64,000 bases of DNA from Candidatus Minthosoma equi (GCA_018064885.1 JAGHUI010000013.1:1-64000); one strand, 5' to 3'; positions 39,301 to 46,941 are shown, counted from the first letter of the stretch. Numbers and translations are program-made. Notes: generated by a model not told the origin, from the letters alone.

Positions 39301-40471
39301 GGATGGCGAAAAGAAAACAGAGACTGTAATAGATGGAAATACGAACGCAGATGGTTCTCCGATAAACTATGGTCCAGATTCAAACGCCAAGCGACCTGGA
39401 CGTCTGAGTGACCTGTCAGGCACATTCCAGCAGATGGTGGGTGACACTGGTGACAACCAAAATCCTGCCACTCCAACCAGCTATTTCCTTGTGGGCAACC
39501 CTCTGATGTGCTGGCTGAATATGGAGAAGTTCTTTGATAATAACAGTCAGTTCGAGAAAAAATACTGGATTGCCACTGCCGATGGACAGCGCACAGCACT
39601 TTTCACCGAAGGAGGATTCATAAGCACAGAAAACAATCCTAAGTTCTTGCCACCAGGCGTATCTTTCTTTGTTAAATTGAATAATAATCAGGAAGGCACC
39701 ACTACAAGCGGAAGACCGGCTATAAATGTCACGCCACAGTTCACCGCTGATATGATGTCGTACACTCAAGGGGAAAAGACAAACGAGCCAACAACAGACA
39801 ACAGACAAAACGGTGCCAAGCAGACACGAGCAGCGTCTCAAACTGTAATTCCACAGCTTTCGCTCAATGCCACAGACATGAACGGACAACAGAGCAAAGC
39901 TGTGCTGACCGATGGTACAAAATTGCAGCACAATGGTGTTGAGACACTCTTCGACTCAAATATGAAGAATGACATTATCCTTTACACAACAAAGAATGGT
40001 CAGGCCCAGACAATAGCCAACATCACACCAGGCGACACACTGCCACTCATCACTGGAAATGTGAATGGAGAAGTTAAACTGCAAATCAATGGCGCTGCAG
40101 ATTTCGATTATCCTCTCTACATTATCGATAGTGAGGAAGGAACCGTGCTGCCTCTCGATGCAGATGTCATTTTGAGTCAGACAACAAATGGAGTGCGCTA
40201 CTACATAGCATCATCTGTCGAGCATCAAAACAATGATCTGCAGGCAAACCTGCCTCGAGTAACCGCTCAGCATGGAAGAATCACTGTATATGCTCCGGCA
40301 GGAGAAGTGATCAGCTCATCACAGATATTCACAACAAACGGACAATGTGTTGACCGTGCATCAAACATCACCACTTCTCACACCGCCACCCTCCAGCAAG
40401 GCATCTACATTGTGAAGCTGCAAGTAAACGGAACTTCATACACATATAAATTATTATTAACAAGCAAATGA
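30368..40471 (+). CDS. Giant T9SS-targeted surface protein, pilus operon
   Basis: A 3367-residue exported protein with a Sec signal peptide (cleaved near VAMGQ, residue 27). In order: a LamG-like region (about 85-275), three tandem 160-residue galactose-binding/CBM-like repeats (302-780), a second LamG-like region (about 785-955), a trefoil-like stretch (about 1050-1170), a long unassigned acidic beta-rich middle, a segment with MWTGEVSRNWNDDRNWRRV (about 2495) typical of T9SS cargo, and a C-terminal domain (about 3295-3367) with ITVYAPAGE, QGIYIVKLQVNGTSYTYKLL, matching the type A T9SS sorting domain. Context suggests an adhesin attached to or alongside the pilus, comparable in logic to P. 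gingivalis Mfa5, though I see no von Willebrand domain. Its last codons overlap the redoxin gene (ATGA). Confidence 0.8.
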   Translation: MRQLNNIYPRLLLCILSLIAATVAMGQEIVVPIKSITATPEKEGTVEPHTHNGAAHSLNNLLDNDANTTWIADQSRDIKILSFLQLRKVDDTDNGLRSWIELPYAPNKNTEIEVVFEKEGATDWKTEYIFGCGGLYDPGLSFGLLRKNNSESVMTNYYLYTNGSRHDKTVSEFTGKHTLKYSAISLQLDDEPAEDVSGNNLEGAHNLCFFYNPYADKSGARSFKGKIYSVKIRENGKLRYELVPAAEKGMSGLYDRISTDFFPFNAEGIDYVENTYTEAYSNTARIHVKIPLLPEPQSGYEWSNNLVKNGYLTTNDLSSLTPNTHTTREIVTIDNGKALKITSANKPEDQQDYYSQLFIKLNEQLLPGDKYYVSFDYKADKAAHVNSQLQKGEGQWYGGCAVSADFTTSWKRGTWEGTIDQPSSQSAVGIIALSLNDLAESNEYYITNIVVRKQNVKSDQGKVWSENLASTFTAGSSATVSGSRDDMTITYDGTEANPWDSQFIIGLSEPLLPNGKYYISFSYKASKANNVGSYLLSQTGTYDADISGAMKTLSFTENWQTCDMEVRTVNASIPEGTPPMRVGFNMNVKDGITYYLKNIVIKKQMDPEPEVTPANEPSADTDMKWSKNLVKNGNFKSDDMTSYDVWPKSGETPTTWSIVDGHDGGKAVEVISNLTSGDTWESNFNISLDEVINPNEKFYISFDYKAAEKTASIVMAYNNNSGEQIAYNPISLSPATTDWQTYTSAALTNDKTSAIKKLVLMLNESKSETKFYFTNIVIKKQISNEVPAYDAPATEINIRFKDLNESTGDQYTSRHLFSLGTYEEKILALTTNQKRYKYVSGGREKYTDDIRNNDDIFEATFTPGEITIGGKTYTVDGNPTWNSADALYLMGTHIQTNVTGTNPCSFIGQIYSATVKENGLLIYDLIPVVGDNGEYGFADKITGKFFGVDGCSGAGTDGRLGGSSAGGYGGGATETDFKMPFKIDLTTDPQVVRDFSITTALRDQGENPANYNNPDKWLLYASNDGNLWTKLSIAPPSFSKQDIDANEEYYLYNVEAGTFLAGANEWMTRASVTGNPSRFKIESNGDGTYKLLNYVNLSWAEPAWKYLFVGDNNDIWIDRNEQVNYDKWILTKIDANEGVYEISFQGHDGKVGTAQDNYVTDSRLYIRNDVKNTKWALVKASDYSKYVAADADEEPNVRLQTNGVKYKFRIKNSTESFTQYRLVVEKVIQKNNTFSRLRLGDLSLSTNYVFEHYHGRVYDESPTDIPENLRVGGTSGYQTDYKTSADDIRLNAGVTIQRTHEYEHVIYVLPGTTVNLTPFSDFDIPNVTNDDAWGNAYNYREQYIRWYDYNTDMRSNNLSFDPRNGHKVNPLDAGHFAWNHRADGRRTREGSVAKYTADANPTVDDNGVIDVIALEAANVFDTQDNCELRDNAYFVIKEPTLQWRHTFVIKDARVRADEIAANNAAYIKKNKITLMCPSETPFQYPLPCFEYAVGDGTGHPTDFYKKTGEGIYEPIEHYLIETERGDHSKSTTYLDFSEGKATVKKDGNLANEETTYSFKEKDGYNRVFYLQHPITNPGGSMGEYTIRIFAYDKDATDKKGIQLMEYDLKVLLNKDGYMVNAETLYAKNDDDEYTYTYTNQIPEMMDKAFGQPTTKIDFDEVKDTDAEPVGGNHYFKWPWQWENSSYGFGYEDRGDYNMYMVADHMSITPYHGGNDDDMTDRDVYDRKYYDNDEEPDKRGYFFYANAASDPSRMAVLNIGRDFCPNTKVYVSAWINECQGKDLYAETANVIFSFRGVKADGTETVLNSFVSGYVSGGWNTPTGYFPKTKGKDSDGKEIDVINHVNPTTNPDNRGKWMHVYYTFSTTETDTDFDHYIITLENNCTSSEGADYAIDDIRCYVRKPQMSARFMKPVCNGDPTTQMELYGDFDLLDEAFLFSEETNTDLTLNYCFLDREVYEDEMQKAYNNSSYKANYSSLKDWRDNSLKKTGEEYNAFVNAYKAAFNTALLKVYDSNNSASHGTLSLKKTYTDNKEYPTTEPTPPQIYNIPAEADYYIGMKQQVGDIKNIIFSCKTNDSQIKPGKRYILAISKEGTTATDFALEGKCSSSTDFEVPMPTTIKIDGAIQSNLSGMSYCANQRPEVDIDLNGIMVGGTPISSSDLGINILYDWYYGPMGALNEEHRAQGYTRSYMDEEKGSIKLYDAMLYFRDKNPSATQDQVLGAETGNNNGLKVEGSFTEDMLLYIKEMVESGRMSLYKDKAFATAHIYGESLYPTEQKYFYLTAQPIDPKIKDVEFCLEAINIGIKVNELTPQMKDGDSKVTNYPETMHDVPIRIGLKQLKKAVVSDVLASSAPEHQLWIPLRAINTVTSDAEELTKDEDFLMYLVDTDDPNVEKGASGAKLIDEPDAEQVEPPYILRGAPINGKSFVIGKVIDIAANKTTNENVCKVSFLKSFKFREGYWYTVKFHFKEVFKDGQDHPEVCSGDLIYTIKVVPEYQMWTGEVSRNWNDDRNWRRVTRKELLNPTETNVPAEYVYDGKDEDTNYINNNTSSFAPAEFTKVIIPAELERVPYMYNLREDANKISVHFTGAPVAGDQLMTTRPTSDIFDEIQGPDANDKATLDLDGQMFVITNESGTNTLGVTLKDGVRTGGPQDAFVVNNRVYSADIHVYAKFAKVVKAGVDGDAYTIQLCNADGKNYSCYGQNGYLNFQPTNNIVFALGLGDNERYGQDGDNLGLWRVFMSGDGIIIKNVGRDAYLNPSEAKPSSVPVVCQLAKSFSTLGAGEIYHQTSLVQFDMASIDRSDNDVACRPWYDHTCDQIHFNAGAEIMDQRYLYYNKAWCDIEVPVGTWQTVASPLMNIVAGDLYLPTASARQNTPLFEDITYSPNLNDRFKPAVFQHSWNKSMAKVYELSADKTSVAERNVGVKLDWSHVYNDVNVQYGAGQGFSIKVDVSAMPETDRPAVAKFRFPKADTQYTYYNPSNTDGEKKTETVIDGNTNADGSPINYGPDSNAKRPGRLSDLSGTFQQMVGDTGDNQNPATPTSYFLVGNPLMCWLNMEKFFDNNSQFEKKYWIATADGQRTALFTEGGFISTENNPKFLPPGVSFFVKLNNNQEGTTTSGRPAINVTPQFTADMMSYTQGEKTNEPTTDNRQNGAKQTRAASQTVIPQLSLNATDMNGQQSKAVLTDGTKLQHNGVETLFDSNMKNDIILYTTKNGQAQTIANITPGDTLPLITGNVNGEVKLQINGAADFDYPLYIIDSEEGTVLPLDADVILSQTTNGVRYYIASSVEHQNNDLQANLPRVTAQHGRITVYAPAGEVISSSQIFTTNGQCVDRASNITTSHTATLQQGIYIVKLQVNGTSYTYKLLLTSK
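31271..32710 (+). repeat. Three tandem CBM-like repeats inside the giant gene
   Basis: Repeats begin at Trp302, Trp464 and Trp625 (DNA 31271, 31757, 32240), a period of 161-162 residues. Each opens with W-S-x-N-L, contains YYISFSYKAS or close variants (YVSFDYKAD, YISFDYKAA), and ends with NIVVRKQ or NIVIKKQ. The layout resembles carbohydrate-binding galactose-binding-fold modules. The second copy is slightly shorter. Confidence 0.7.
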
Positions 40472-40986
40472 AACGCGTCTTTGCATTTCTGTATGTGACA
40501 CTATCCGTTCTTCTCTCATCATGCTTGCAGGATGATGCCGACATGGAAAAGAAAAACTTGCAGGTCGGGGATGCCATGCCGCCGTTCGAGGTGGAACTAT
40601 GCATCCCTGACAAGCAGGACTGGAGACACGATGCTTCAACCACAAGCATTTTGGTTCGCAGTCATGAACTGAAAGGAAAGACTGCAATCATTTGTTTCTT
40701 CAATACAAAATGCGAAGACTGCCAGCATGAACTGCCGCAGCTACAAAAACTATACGAAAAAAATAGAAGCGACAATCACTACGCTTTTCTTGCCATCGCC
40801 CGCGAAGAGAAAAAAAAAGACATTGAAGATTTCTGGCATCAGCACAACCTGACTCTCCCCTACAGCGCACAATCTGATCGCAGAATCTACAATCTTTTTG
40901 CCACAGTAACCATCCCACAATTTTATGTCATTAACGAGCAGGGATACATCATAATTCATGAAAACATCATAAAAATGCCATTTTAG
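40468..40986 (+). CDS. TlpA/redoxin-fold lipoprotein
   Basis: A 172-residue lipoprotein (lipobox LLSSC, Cys19) with a thioredoxin fold of the TlpA/AhpC type. The strand AIICFFNTKCEDCQHELPQL carries the active-site Cys82 and Cys85, and the cis-Pro loop is TIPQFYVI (Pro150). The active site CEDC differs from the usual CxPC. The protein ends soon after the last strand (IHENIIKMPF), so the final helix is short or missing. Its ATG overlaps the stop of the giant gene, so it belongs to the pilus operon. It may act on disulfides of pilus or T9SS cargo proteins in the periplasm. Confidence 0.8.
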   Translation: MKRVFAFLYVTLSVLLSSCLQDDADMEKKNLQVGDAMPPFEVELCIPDKQDWRHDASTTSILVRSHELKGKTAIICFFNTKCEDCQHELPQLQKLYEKNRSDNHYAFLAIAREEKKKDIEDFWHQHNLTLPYSAQSDRRIYNLFATVTIPQFYVINEQGYIIIHENIIKMPF

Positions 40987-41154
40987 ACAATAATAAAAGC
41001 ACATTTTCAAAATTGTACAAAAAAGTGTGAAAAAAAGCACAATTCCCTTCTAAATATGTAACATTTTGCGCCTAAAATAGCCCAAAAATGCATTGATGTA
41101 TCAAAATTAAAACTTTATGTAACATTAAAAAAATAAAAAATGTTAATAAAGGAA

Positions 41155-41162
41155 TAACTTTG
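41155..41162 (+). promoter_or_regulatory. -7 box upstream of susC
   Basis: TAACTTTG matches TAnnTTTG exactly in an AT-rich gap. No TTTG is found at -33 spacing, which is common for regulated Bacteroidetes promoters. Transcription would start near 41170. Confidence 0.45.
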
Positions 41163-41174
41163 CCACAGATTTCG

Positions 41175-41361
41175 TTTCCACCTATTATATAAAAATAGCT
41201 AATCGATCAACAATAATAAAAAATACGTTTTTCACCTATTATATATTAATACCGTTTTCACCTATTATATATAACAACATCTATTATACGTTTTCACAAA
41301 AGAGGCAAAACTCTTGAAAGAGAGAAACACCTCTATCCGAGTATATAGTATCTATTATATT
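41175..41361 (+). repeat. CACCTATTATATA direct repeats in susC leader
   Basis: CACCTATTATATA preceded by TTTC occurs at about 41176-41191, 41229-41245 and 41256-41271. Shorter CTATTATA copies lie at 41281 and 41352. The spacing is irregular (about 27-54 bp). Related CACCTGTTATAA and CTCCTATTATATA sequences precede the LruC gene (about 46988 and 47017). Confidence 0.7.
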
Positions 41362-41399
41362 TTTATTAACTAATTTATCATTACCAAAAACCAAGATTT

Positions 41400-44300
41400 A
41401 TGAAAACAAAGCTTTTGTTTTTGATGGCGGTTTGTCTTATGGTGTCTTCAATGGCATTTGGACAGAACCGAACAATCAAGGGACAGGTGGTATCTGACAC
41501 TGACGGCGAGCCTCTCACAGGTGCAGCCATCGTGCAGAAAGGCACATCTAATGGTGTTGTTGCTGACGTGAACGGTAACTTCACATTGACAGTACCTAAC
41601 AATTCTGTCCTCGTGGTATCTTACATTGGATTCACCACTCAGCAGGTGAAGCCAACATCCAACAACATCACTATCCGCATGAAGGAAGACGCTGCTCTCC
41701 TCAGCGATATCGTTGTTGTAGGTTACGGTACAATGAAAAAGAGCGACATCACAGGTTCTGTAGTGTCTGTTGACACAAAGGAGATGATGAAGCGTGTACC
41801 AACTAACGTAGCTCAGGCACTCCAGGGTGCTGCTGCAGGTGTTATCGTAACACAGCAGGACGGTGCTCCAGACGCTAACACTCAGGTTCGCGTTCGTGGT
41901 ATCGGTTCTATCAACAACACATCTCTCCCACTTTATGTAGTTGACGGTGTGAAAGTTGGTACAGATGCTAACTTCGTTAACCCAGCCGACATCGAGAGCA
42001 TGGAAGTTCTCAAGGATGCTTCTGCAACTGCAATCTACGGTTCTGAAGGTGCCAACGGTGTTATCATGATCACAACTAAGCATGGCGCACAGGGCAAGAC
42101 TCAGGTTCAGTTCACTGCTGACTTCGGTCTCGCTCAGCTCCCTTACAAGATCAGATGCGTAGGCGTTGATGAGGTTGCAAAGGCTATCCGTACAGCTAAG
42201 TACAATGATGATCCTAACTACACTCTTGCAAACTCTGTTTGGGAAGAGAAGTATGATGGTCAGCGCAACAGCATTAACTGGCAGGATCGCATGACTCGCA
42301 CAGGCATCAAGCAGCAGTATGGCATTTCTGCTATGGGCGGCAACGACAAGACTCAGTACAACTTCTCTGTTGGCTACCTCAACAACAAGGGTATCATCGT
42401 TAACACTAACTACAGCCGTCTCACTGCACGCGCAGGCGTTAAGTCAAAGGTTAACAACTACCTCGAGTTCGGTGGCGATATGAACTACGTTCGCACAGAG
42501 TCTAAGGGTTCAAACATTGGTCTTGGTAACAACATCAACGTTTCTTCTCATCGTGACCTCGCTTACATGACTCCAACTCTCGACTATGTTGACAATGGCA
42601 AGCTCATCCATGTAAACCCAGTTAACCCTGACGGATCTTACGGTACAGGTACAATGTGGACAAGCAACGGTTGGGAAGGTAACACAAATATGGTTGCTAA
42701 CATCTACGCTACTCAGATGGAAATCAACCGCAAGGACCGCATGAACCGCATCGGTGCAAGCGCATACCTCGACTTCACATTCCTCAAGGATCTCAATGGT
42801 CACAGCCTCAACCTCCGTTCTATCGGTTCTTGGAGCCACACTTCTACTGACAACGACAACTTCACAGGCGGTCAGAAGCGCTTCAACTATATCAACGGCG
42901 TTCTCACAGAGATCACTCCTTTGAACGGTTTGGACACTAAGTACAGCTTCGACCTCGGTCAGAGCCAGAGCACTGCTATGGGTATTGAAACATACATGAC
43001 TTACAAGTGGGAGACAGACTTCAACACTCTCACTGTCATGGCTGGTAACACTGTTAGCAAGTCTTACGGCACATGGGTTGGTGCAAGCGCATACGACTTC
43101 CCATCTTCAACAATCCGTCTCACAAGCCTCGGTCTTGATGACGCAAAGAAGAAGGGTCAGGGCGGTTTCAACACTGACGTAAACATGATTTCTTACTACG
43201 GACGTTTGGTTTACAACCTCTACGATCGTTACATCCTCACAGCTACTCTCCGTCGCGACGGTTCTTCTAACTTCTCTAAGGGCAACCAGTGGGGTACATT
43301 CCCATCAACAGCCCTCGCATGGCGTGTAAAGGAGGAAAGCTTCCTCAAGGATGTTGACGCAATCAGCAACGCTAAGATTCGTCTCGGCTGGGGTCAGACA
43401 GGTAACGCCGGTGGTATCGCAGGCAAGTCAGTTTACGCACTCTCTTCTGCAGGCGTTAAGTACAACTTCTACAATGGCGCTGGTATCGAAGGCGGACGTC
43501 CAATCAAGACTAACGGTTACTATGCACCACTCGTAGATAGAAACCTCAAGTGGGAGACTAACGAGCAGTGGAACGTAGGTGCTGACCTCGGTTTGCTCAA
43601 TGGCGAATTGAACATCACATTCGATTGGTTCATCCGCAACACTAAGGACCTCCTCATCGACCTTCCAATCCGCCAGTCTTCTGGTTACTCTTCAATCTAC
43701 ACTAACTACGGTAACATCCGCAACACTGGTGTTGAATTCTCTATCAACTACAACAAGCGCATCAACAAGGACTGGAGCGTAAACGCTACTCTCAATGCTT
43801 CTACAATCAAGAATAAGGTAACTAAGCTCACAGAACTCCCTATCTACGCTCAGGCAACTGGTGGTAACTCCACATTCACATCTAAGGACGGTGCTGACGG
43901 CATCGGCGGTGACGGTTCTAACGCATTCCAGGTTGACGGTGGTGCAAACTGGGACGGACACTCAATCTCTAAGGTTGGTGAGGCTGTAGGTTCATTCTAC
44001 GGCTACAGAACAGACGGTATCTTCCAGACTCAGGAAGAAATTGACTCTTACACTTATGTAGATGCTGATGGCAATACTCAGAAGACTTATCCAAATGCTA
44101 AGCCAGGTGACTTCAAGTTCAAGGATCTTGACGGCAACAAAATCATCGACGGTGACGACCGTGAAGTTCTCGGCAGCGGTCTTCCTAAGTTCAACTACGG
44201 TCTCAACCTTGGCGCACAATATAAGAACTGGGACTTCTCTGTTTACATGTACGGTGTATTCGGTCAGAAGATTCTTTCTTACTCTGCAATGCGTATGAGC

Positions 44301-44699
44301 ACAATGTGGAACTCTGACGATAACACATCTACAGCTCTTCTTAAGAAGGACATCGGCAAGATCTGGAGCGCAGACAACACAGACGGTACTCTCCCACGCC
44401 TCACATGGAAGGACGATAACAAGAACATGCGCGTAAGCGATGCATGGGTTAAGAATGGTAACTTCCTCAAGATTTCTAACATCCAGATTGGTTACACATT
44501 CGATAAGGCTCTCCTCGCTCCTCTTAAGATCCAGGGTCTCCGCGTTTACGCTTCTATCCAGAACCTCTGCACAATTTCTCCATACACTCAGTACGGTGAT
44601 CCAGAGTGTGGTCAGGGTAGCGTACTCTTCACAGGTCTCGACACTGGTCGTTATCCTAACCCACGTACTTACATGGTTGGACTCAATGTAACATTCTAA
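41400..44699 (+). CDS. SusC/RagA-family TonB-dependent transporter
   Basis: A 1099-residue outer membrane transporter for glycan or peptide uptake. It has a signal peptide (1-22, AFGQ), a carboxypeptidase D-like domain (about 25-95, IKGQVVSDTDGEPLTGAAI), a TonB-box-like segment (DIVVVGYGTMKKSDITGSV), a plug with RVRGIGSINNTSLPLYVVDG and the SusC signature VLKDASATAIYGSEGANGVI, and a 22-stranded barrel ending in aromatic VGLNVTF. It pairs with the SusD lipoprotein 12 bp downstream. Codon use is strongly biased, suggesting high expression. No ECF sigma, anti-sigma or hybrid two-component gene lies beside it. Confidence 0.95.
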   Translation: MKTKLLFLMAVCLMVSSMAFGQNRTIKGQVVSDTDGEPLTGAAIVQKGTSNGVVADVNGNFTLTVPNNSVLVVSYIGFTTQQVKPTSNNITIRMKEDAALLSDIVVVGYGTMKKSDITGSVVSVDTKEMMKRVPTNVAQALQGAAAGVIVTQQDGAPDANTQVRVRGIGSINNTSLPLYVVDGVKVGTDANFVNPADIESMEVLKDASATAIYGSEGANGVIMITTKHGAQGKTQVQFTADFGLAQLPYKIRCVGVDEVAKAIRTAKYNDDPNYTLANSVWEEKYDGQRNSINWQDRMTRTGIKQQYGISAMGGNDKTQYNFSVGYLNNKGIIVNTNYSRLTARAGVKSKVNNYLEFGGDMNYVRTESKGSNIGLGNNINVSSHRDLAYMTPTLDYVDNGKLIHVNPVNPDGSYGTGTMWTSNGWEGNTNMVANIYATQMEINRKDRMNRIGASAYLDFTFLKDLNGHSLNLRSIGSWSHTSTDNDNFTGGQKRFNYINGVLTEITPLNGLDTKYSFDLGQSQSTAMGIETYMTYKWETDFNTLTVMAGNTVSKSYGTWVGASAYDFPSSTIRLTSLGLDDAKKKGQGGFNTDVNMISYYGRLVYNLYDRYILTATLRRDGSSNFSKGNQWGTFPSTALAWRVKEESFLKDVDAISNAKIRLGWGQTGNAGGIAGKSVYALSSAGVKYNFYNGAGIEGGRPIKTNGYYAPLVDRNLKWETNEQWNVGADLGLLNGELNITFDWFIRNTKDLLIDLPIRQSSGYSSIYTNYGNIRNTGVEFSINYNKRINKDWSVNATLNASTIKNKVTKLTELPIYAQATGGNSTFTSKDGADGIGGDGSNAFQVDGGANWDGHSISKVGEAVGSFYGYRTDGIFQTQEEIDSYTYVDADGNTQKTYPNAKPGDFKFKDLDGNKIIDGDDREVLGSGLPKFNYGLNLGAQYKNWDFSVYMYGVFGQKILSYSAMRMSTMWNSDDNTSTALLKKDIGKIWSADNTDGTLPRLTWKDDNKNMRVSDAWVKNGNFLKISNIQIGYTFDKALLAPLKIQGLRVYASIQNLCTISPYTQYGDPECGQGSVLFTGLDTGRYPNPRTYMVGLNVTF

Positions 44700-44711
44700 A
44701 ACTCAGAAACA

Positions 44712-46643
44712 ATGAAAAATATATATAAATATCTTGGTGTTGCAAGTTTGGGATGTCTCGCATTGGCATCTTGCAACAACAACGACTTCCTTGACACAGA
44801 CCACTACGATATCATCGACATCAAGGGTCAGTTCGAGAACGATGCAAACGCAAACATGGGACTCATTGGTGTATATGACCTCATGAATGCAAACGACGGA
44901 CCTGACGGTGACTGGGGTTTCAAGCCAAACCTTTTCTCTGGTTGCCACCCAACAATGGATACTCAGGCAACTGGCTGGGATAAGAACTTCAACAGCCAGA
45001 AGTGGGATGCAAACACTACTGAGCTTAACTCAGGCTGGTCACACGCATACGCTGCTATCTCTCGTGCAAACCTCTACCTTGCAGGTCTTGAAGATAACAA
45101 GGACAACCTCTCCAAAAACTTCTACAAGCATGCAAAGGGTGAGGCAAGCGCAATTCGCGGATTCTTCTACACTTATCTTGCACAGACATGGGGCCGCGTT
45201 CCTATGCTTGCAACAGGTGAAGACTATTCAACAGCTCCACAGAAAGCACGTGCAAAGGACTATGCAGAAATGTGGGACTTCATCATCTCCGACTTCAAGG
45301 AAGCTTCTAAAGATCTTGACTGGAAGCCAATGAATGGTCAGTATGGTCGCGCTACTAAGGGTATGGCAAAGGCTTACCTCGCTGACGCTTATATGTGGAA
45401 GGCATACCGTTCATGCTGCGACGAAAATGGTATCTATGACGAGTCAAAGACTTCCTCAAGTACATACAGAGCACTCATCGATAGCGCTCGCATTGAGCTT
45501 GATAGCATCATCACGTCTGGTACATACAAACTCAACCCTTCATTCTCAAGCAACTGGGACGTTGATGGCGGTGGATGGAACTCAGAATGTATCTGGGCAG
45601 AAATTCTCGATGAAGGCGGCAACTACTCTGGTTGGTCAGACCGTATATCTTCTCTCATGACGAAGTGGTACACAGCTTGTCCAGAAAACGGCGGCTGGGG
45701 CTCACTCTACCTCTCATGGGAATGGTACGCAAGCTTTGAGAAGGGTGACAAGCGTCGTGATGCATCTTGTGTAACTGGTGCTGTTCCTGAGGCTGACCTT
45801 GCTCAGTATAACATCGAAAAGTCTGCTACTAACTGGGGTTACCACCCATACCTCCAGGTAGAGCTTGGTGTAAAGAACGATGACGGCACAGTTAAGGCAA
45901 GCACTGCAACACGTCAGTTCCACTTCAACAACGGTGAATATGCTCCAGCTATCTGGTCAACAAAGTTCTGGCGTAACGCATCTGCAGAAGACCTCAACGG
46001 TACAGGCTCATGGGGCTGGTGCATGTGGTCTCCTACAAACATCTACTGGAAGCGCTATGCAAACGTACTTATCGACTACGCTGAGTGTCTCTTCATTCTT
46101 AATGGCGGTGATTGCCAAGAAGCTTGGAATATACTTGACGACATCCGTAAGCGTGCATTCGGTAACGAGGAAGTAGGCATCTCTGATCAAACATCTTATG
46201 TTGCTTGGTTCAACACTCTTGCAGAAAAGTATGGCAAGTCACAGATGACTTCTTACCCTATCCCATTCAACACAGCACCAGTTGCAGTAACTCCAGCAAA
46301 GGAATACTACACAGCTTATGCTAAGAAGAACATCAAGGGTAAGGCATTCAACTCTCCTGTATGGAAGGTTGCTGTTAACGAAGAGCGCCGTAAGGAGTTC
46401 AACTGCGAATGGTGTCTCCGTCCAGATATGCAGCGTTCAGGCTTCATGGCTGATCACATCGCTACAAACTATCCTAAGGACAACACATCTGGTGACGCTT
46501 ACAAGAACTATCCTTGGACATACCGTGACTTCGACTACAACGAGCTCAAGATGGATATGCCTATCCCACAGGATGAAATTGACAAGAACCCACTCTGCGA
46601 TCAGAACCCTGCATACAGAGGAGCAGCTTCTGAAAAAGAGTAA
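44712..46643 (+). CDS. SusD/RagB-family glycan-binding lipoprotein
   Basis: A 643-residue surface lipoprotein (lipobox LALASC, Cys21) that forms the lid over the SusC channel and binds its ligand. The start NDFLDTDHYDIID, the TPR-like helices (KGEASAIRGFFYTYLAQTWG, KGMAKAYLADAYMWKA), and the C-terminal block NEERRKEFNCEWCLRPDMQRSG are typical. It is somewhat longer than average (about 550 residues) because of Trp-rich loops around residues 270-420, which may shape a large binding site. It follows susC after 12 bp. Confidence 0.93.
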   Translation: MKNIYKYLGVASLGCLALASCNNNDFLDTDHYDIIDIKGQFENDANANMGLIGVYDLMNANDGPDGDWGFKPNLFSGCHPTMDTQATGWDKNFNSQKWDANTTELNSGWSHAYAAISRANLYLAGLEDNKDNLSKNFYKHAKGEASAIRGFFYTYLAQTWGRVPMLATGEDYSTAPQKARAKDYAEMWDFIISDFKEASKDLDWKPMNGQYGRATKGMAKAYLADAYMWKAYRSCCDENGIYDESKTSSSTYRALIDSARIELDSIITSGTYKLNPSFSSNWDVDGGGWNSECIWAEILDEGGNYSGWSDRISSLMTKWYTACPENGGWGSLYLSWEWYASFEKGDKRRDASCVTGAVPEADLAQYNIEKSATNWGYHPYLQVELGVKNDDGTVKASTATRQFHFNNGEYAPAIWSTKFWRNASAEDLNGTGSWGWCMWSPTNIYWKRYANVLIDYAECLFILNGGDCQEAWNILDDIRKRAFGNEEVGISDQTSYVAWFNTLAEKYGKSQMTSYPIPFNTAPVAVTPAKEYYTAYAKKNIKGKAFNSPVWKVAVNEERRKEFNCEWCLRPDMQRSGFMADHIATNYPKDNTSGDAYKNYPWTYRDFDYNELKMDMPIPQDEIDKNPLCDQNPAYRGAASEKE

Positions 46644-46794
46644 TTCTTAAAATACACAGCCCTTTAGAGGGCATGGCTGCGGAGCCTGACCGCTCCGCAG
46701 TCAACAAGACAAAAGTCAAAGACTTTTTCGTATTGCCGCTCGCGAGAGTCGCACACTCCTAATACAATTTAGGTTTATAGATATTGATAATTTG

Positions 46795-46835
46795 AGTGCC
46801 ACACGTGGAGAGAGCTTCACAGTGTGGCACTTTTT
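46795..46835 (+). terminator. Terminator after susD
   Basis: AGTGCCACAC (46795-46804) pairs perfectly with GTGTGGCACT (46822-46831), followed by a short T run. It ends the susCD transcript. Confidence 0.8.
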
Positions 46836-46941
46836 ATACCTCAGGATGTAATTTCAAACTATTTTTTAGATTTTTAATACATTTGTAACATAATAAAAAG
46901 TATATGAGTCATAACAAAATCCTCGTTTATATTATAGTCCG

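Larger units (their letters stand above)
40987..41399. other. Long regulatory leader upstream of susC
   Basis: A 413 bp gene-free stretch between the pilus operon and the SusC gene. The first half is A/T homopolymer-rich with no clear terminator hairpin. It holds a TAACTTTG box at 41155 and, downstream of it, five copies of CTATTATA, three within a longer direct repeat. The predicted leader is about 230 nt, long for this organism, and so a likely site of post-initiation control. Confidence 0.6.

Noticed and set aside
41175-41361. CRISPR-like array
   Set aside because: The repeats are short, AT-rich and irregularly spaced, with no unique spacers of even length and no cas genes.
41448-42083. 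211-residue minus-strand open frame inside susC
   Set aside because: Antisense to a strongly codon-biased gene with complete family motifs; the translation is Cys- and His-rich with no recognisable fold.
46677-46700. Terminator directly after susD
   Set aside because: The GC-rich stem is good but is followed by TCAACAAG instead of a T run; the structure at 46795-46835 fits better.
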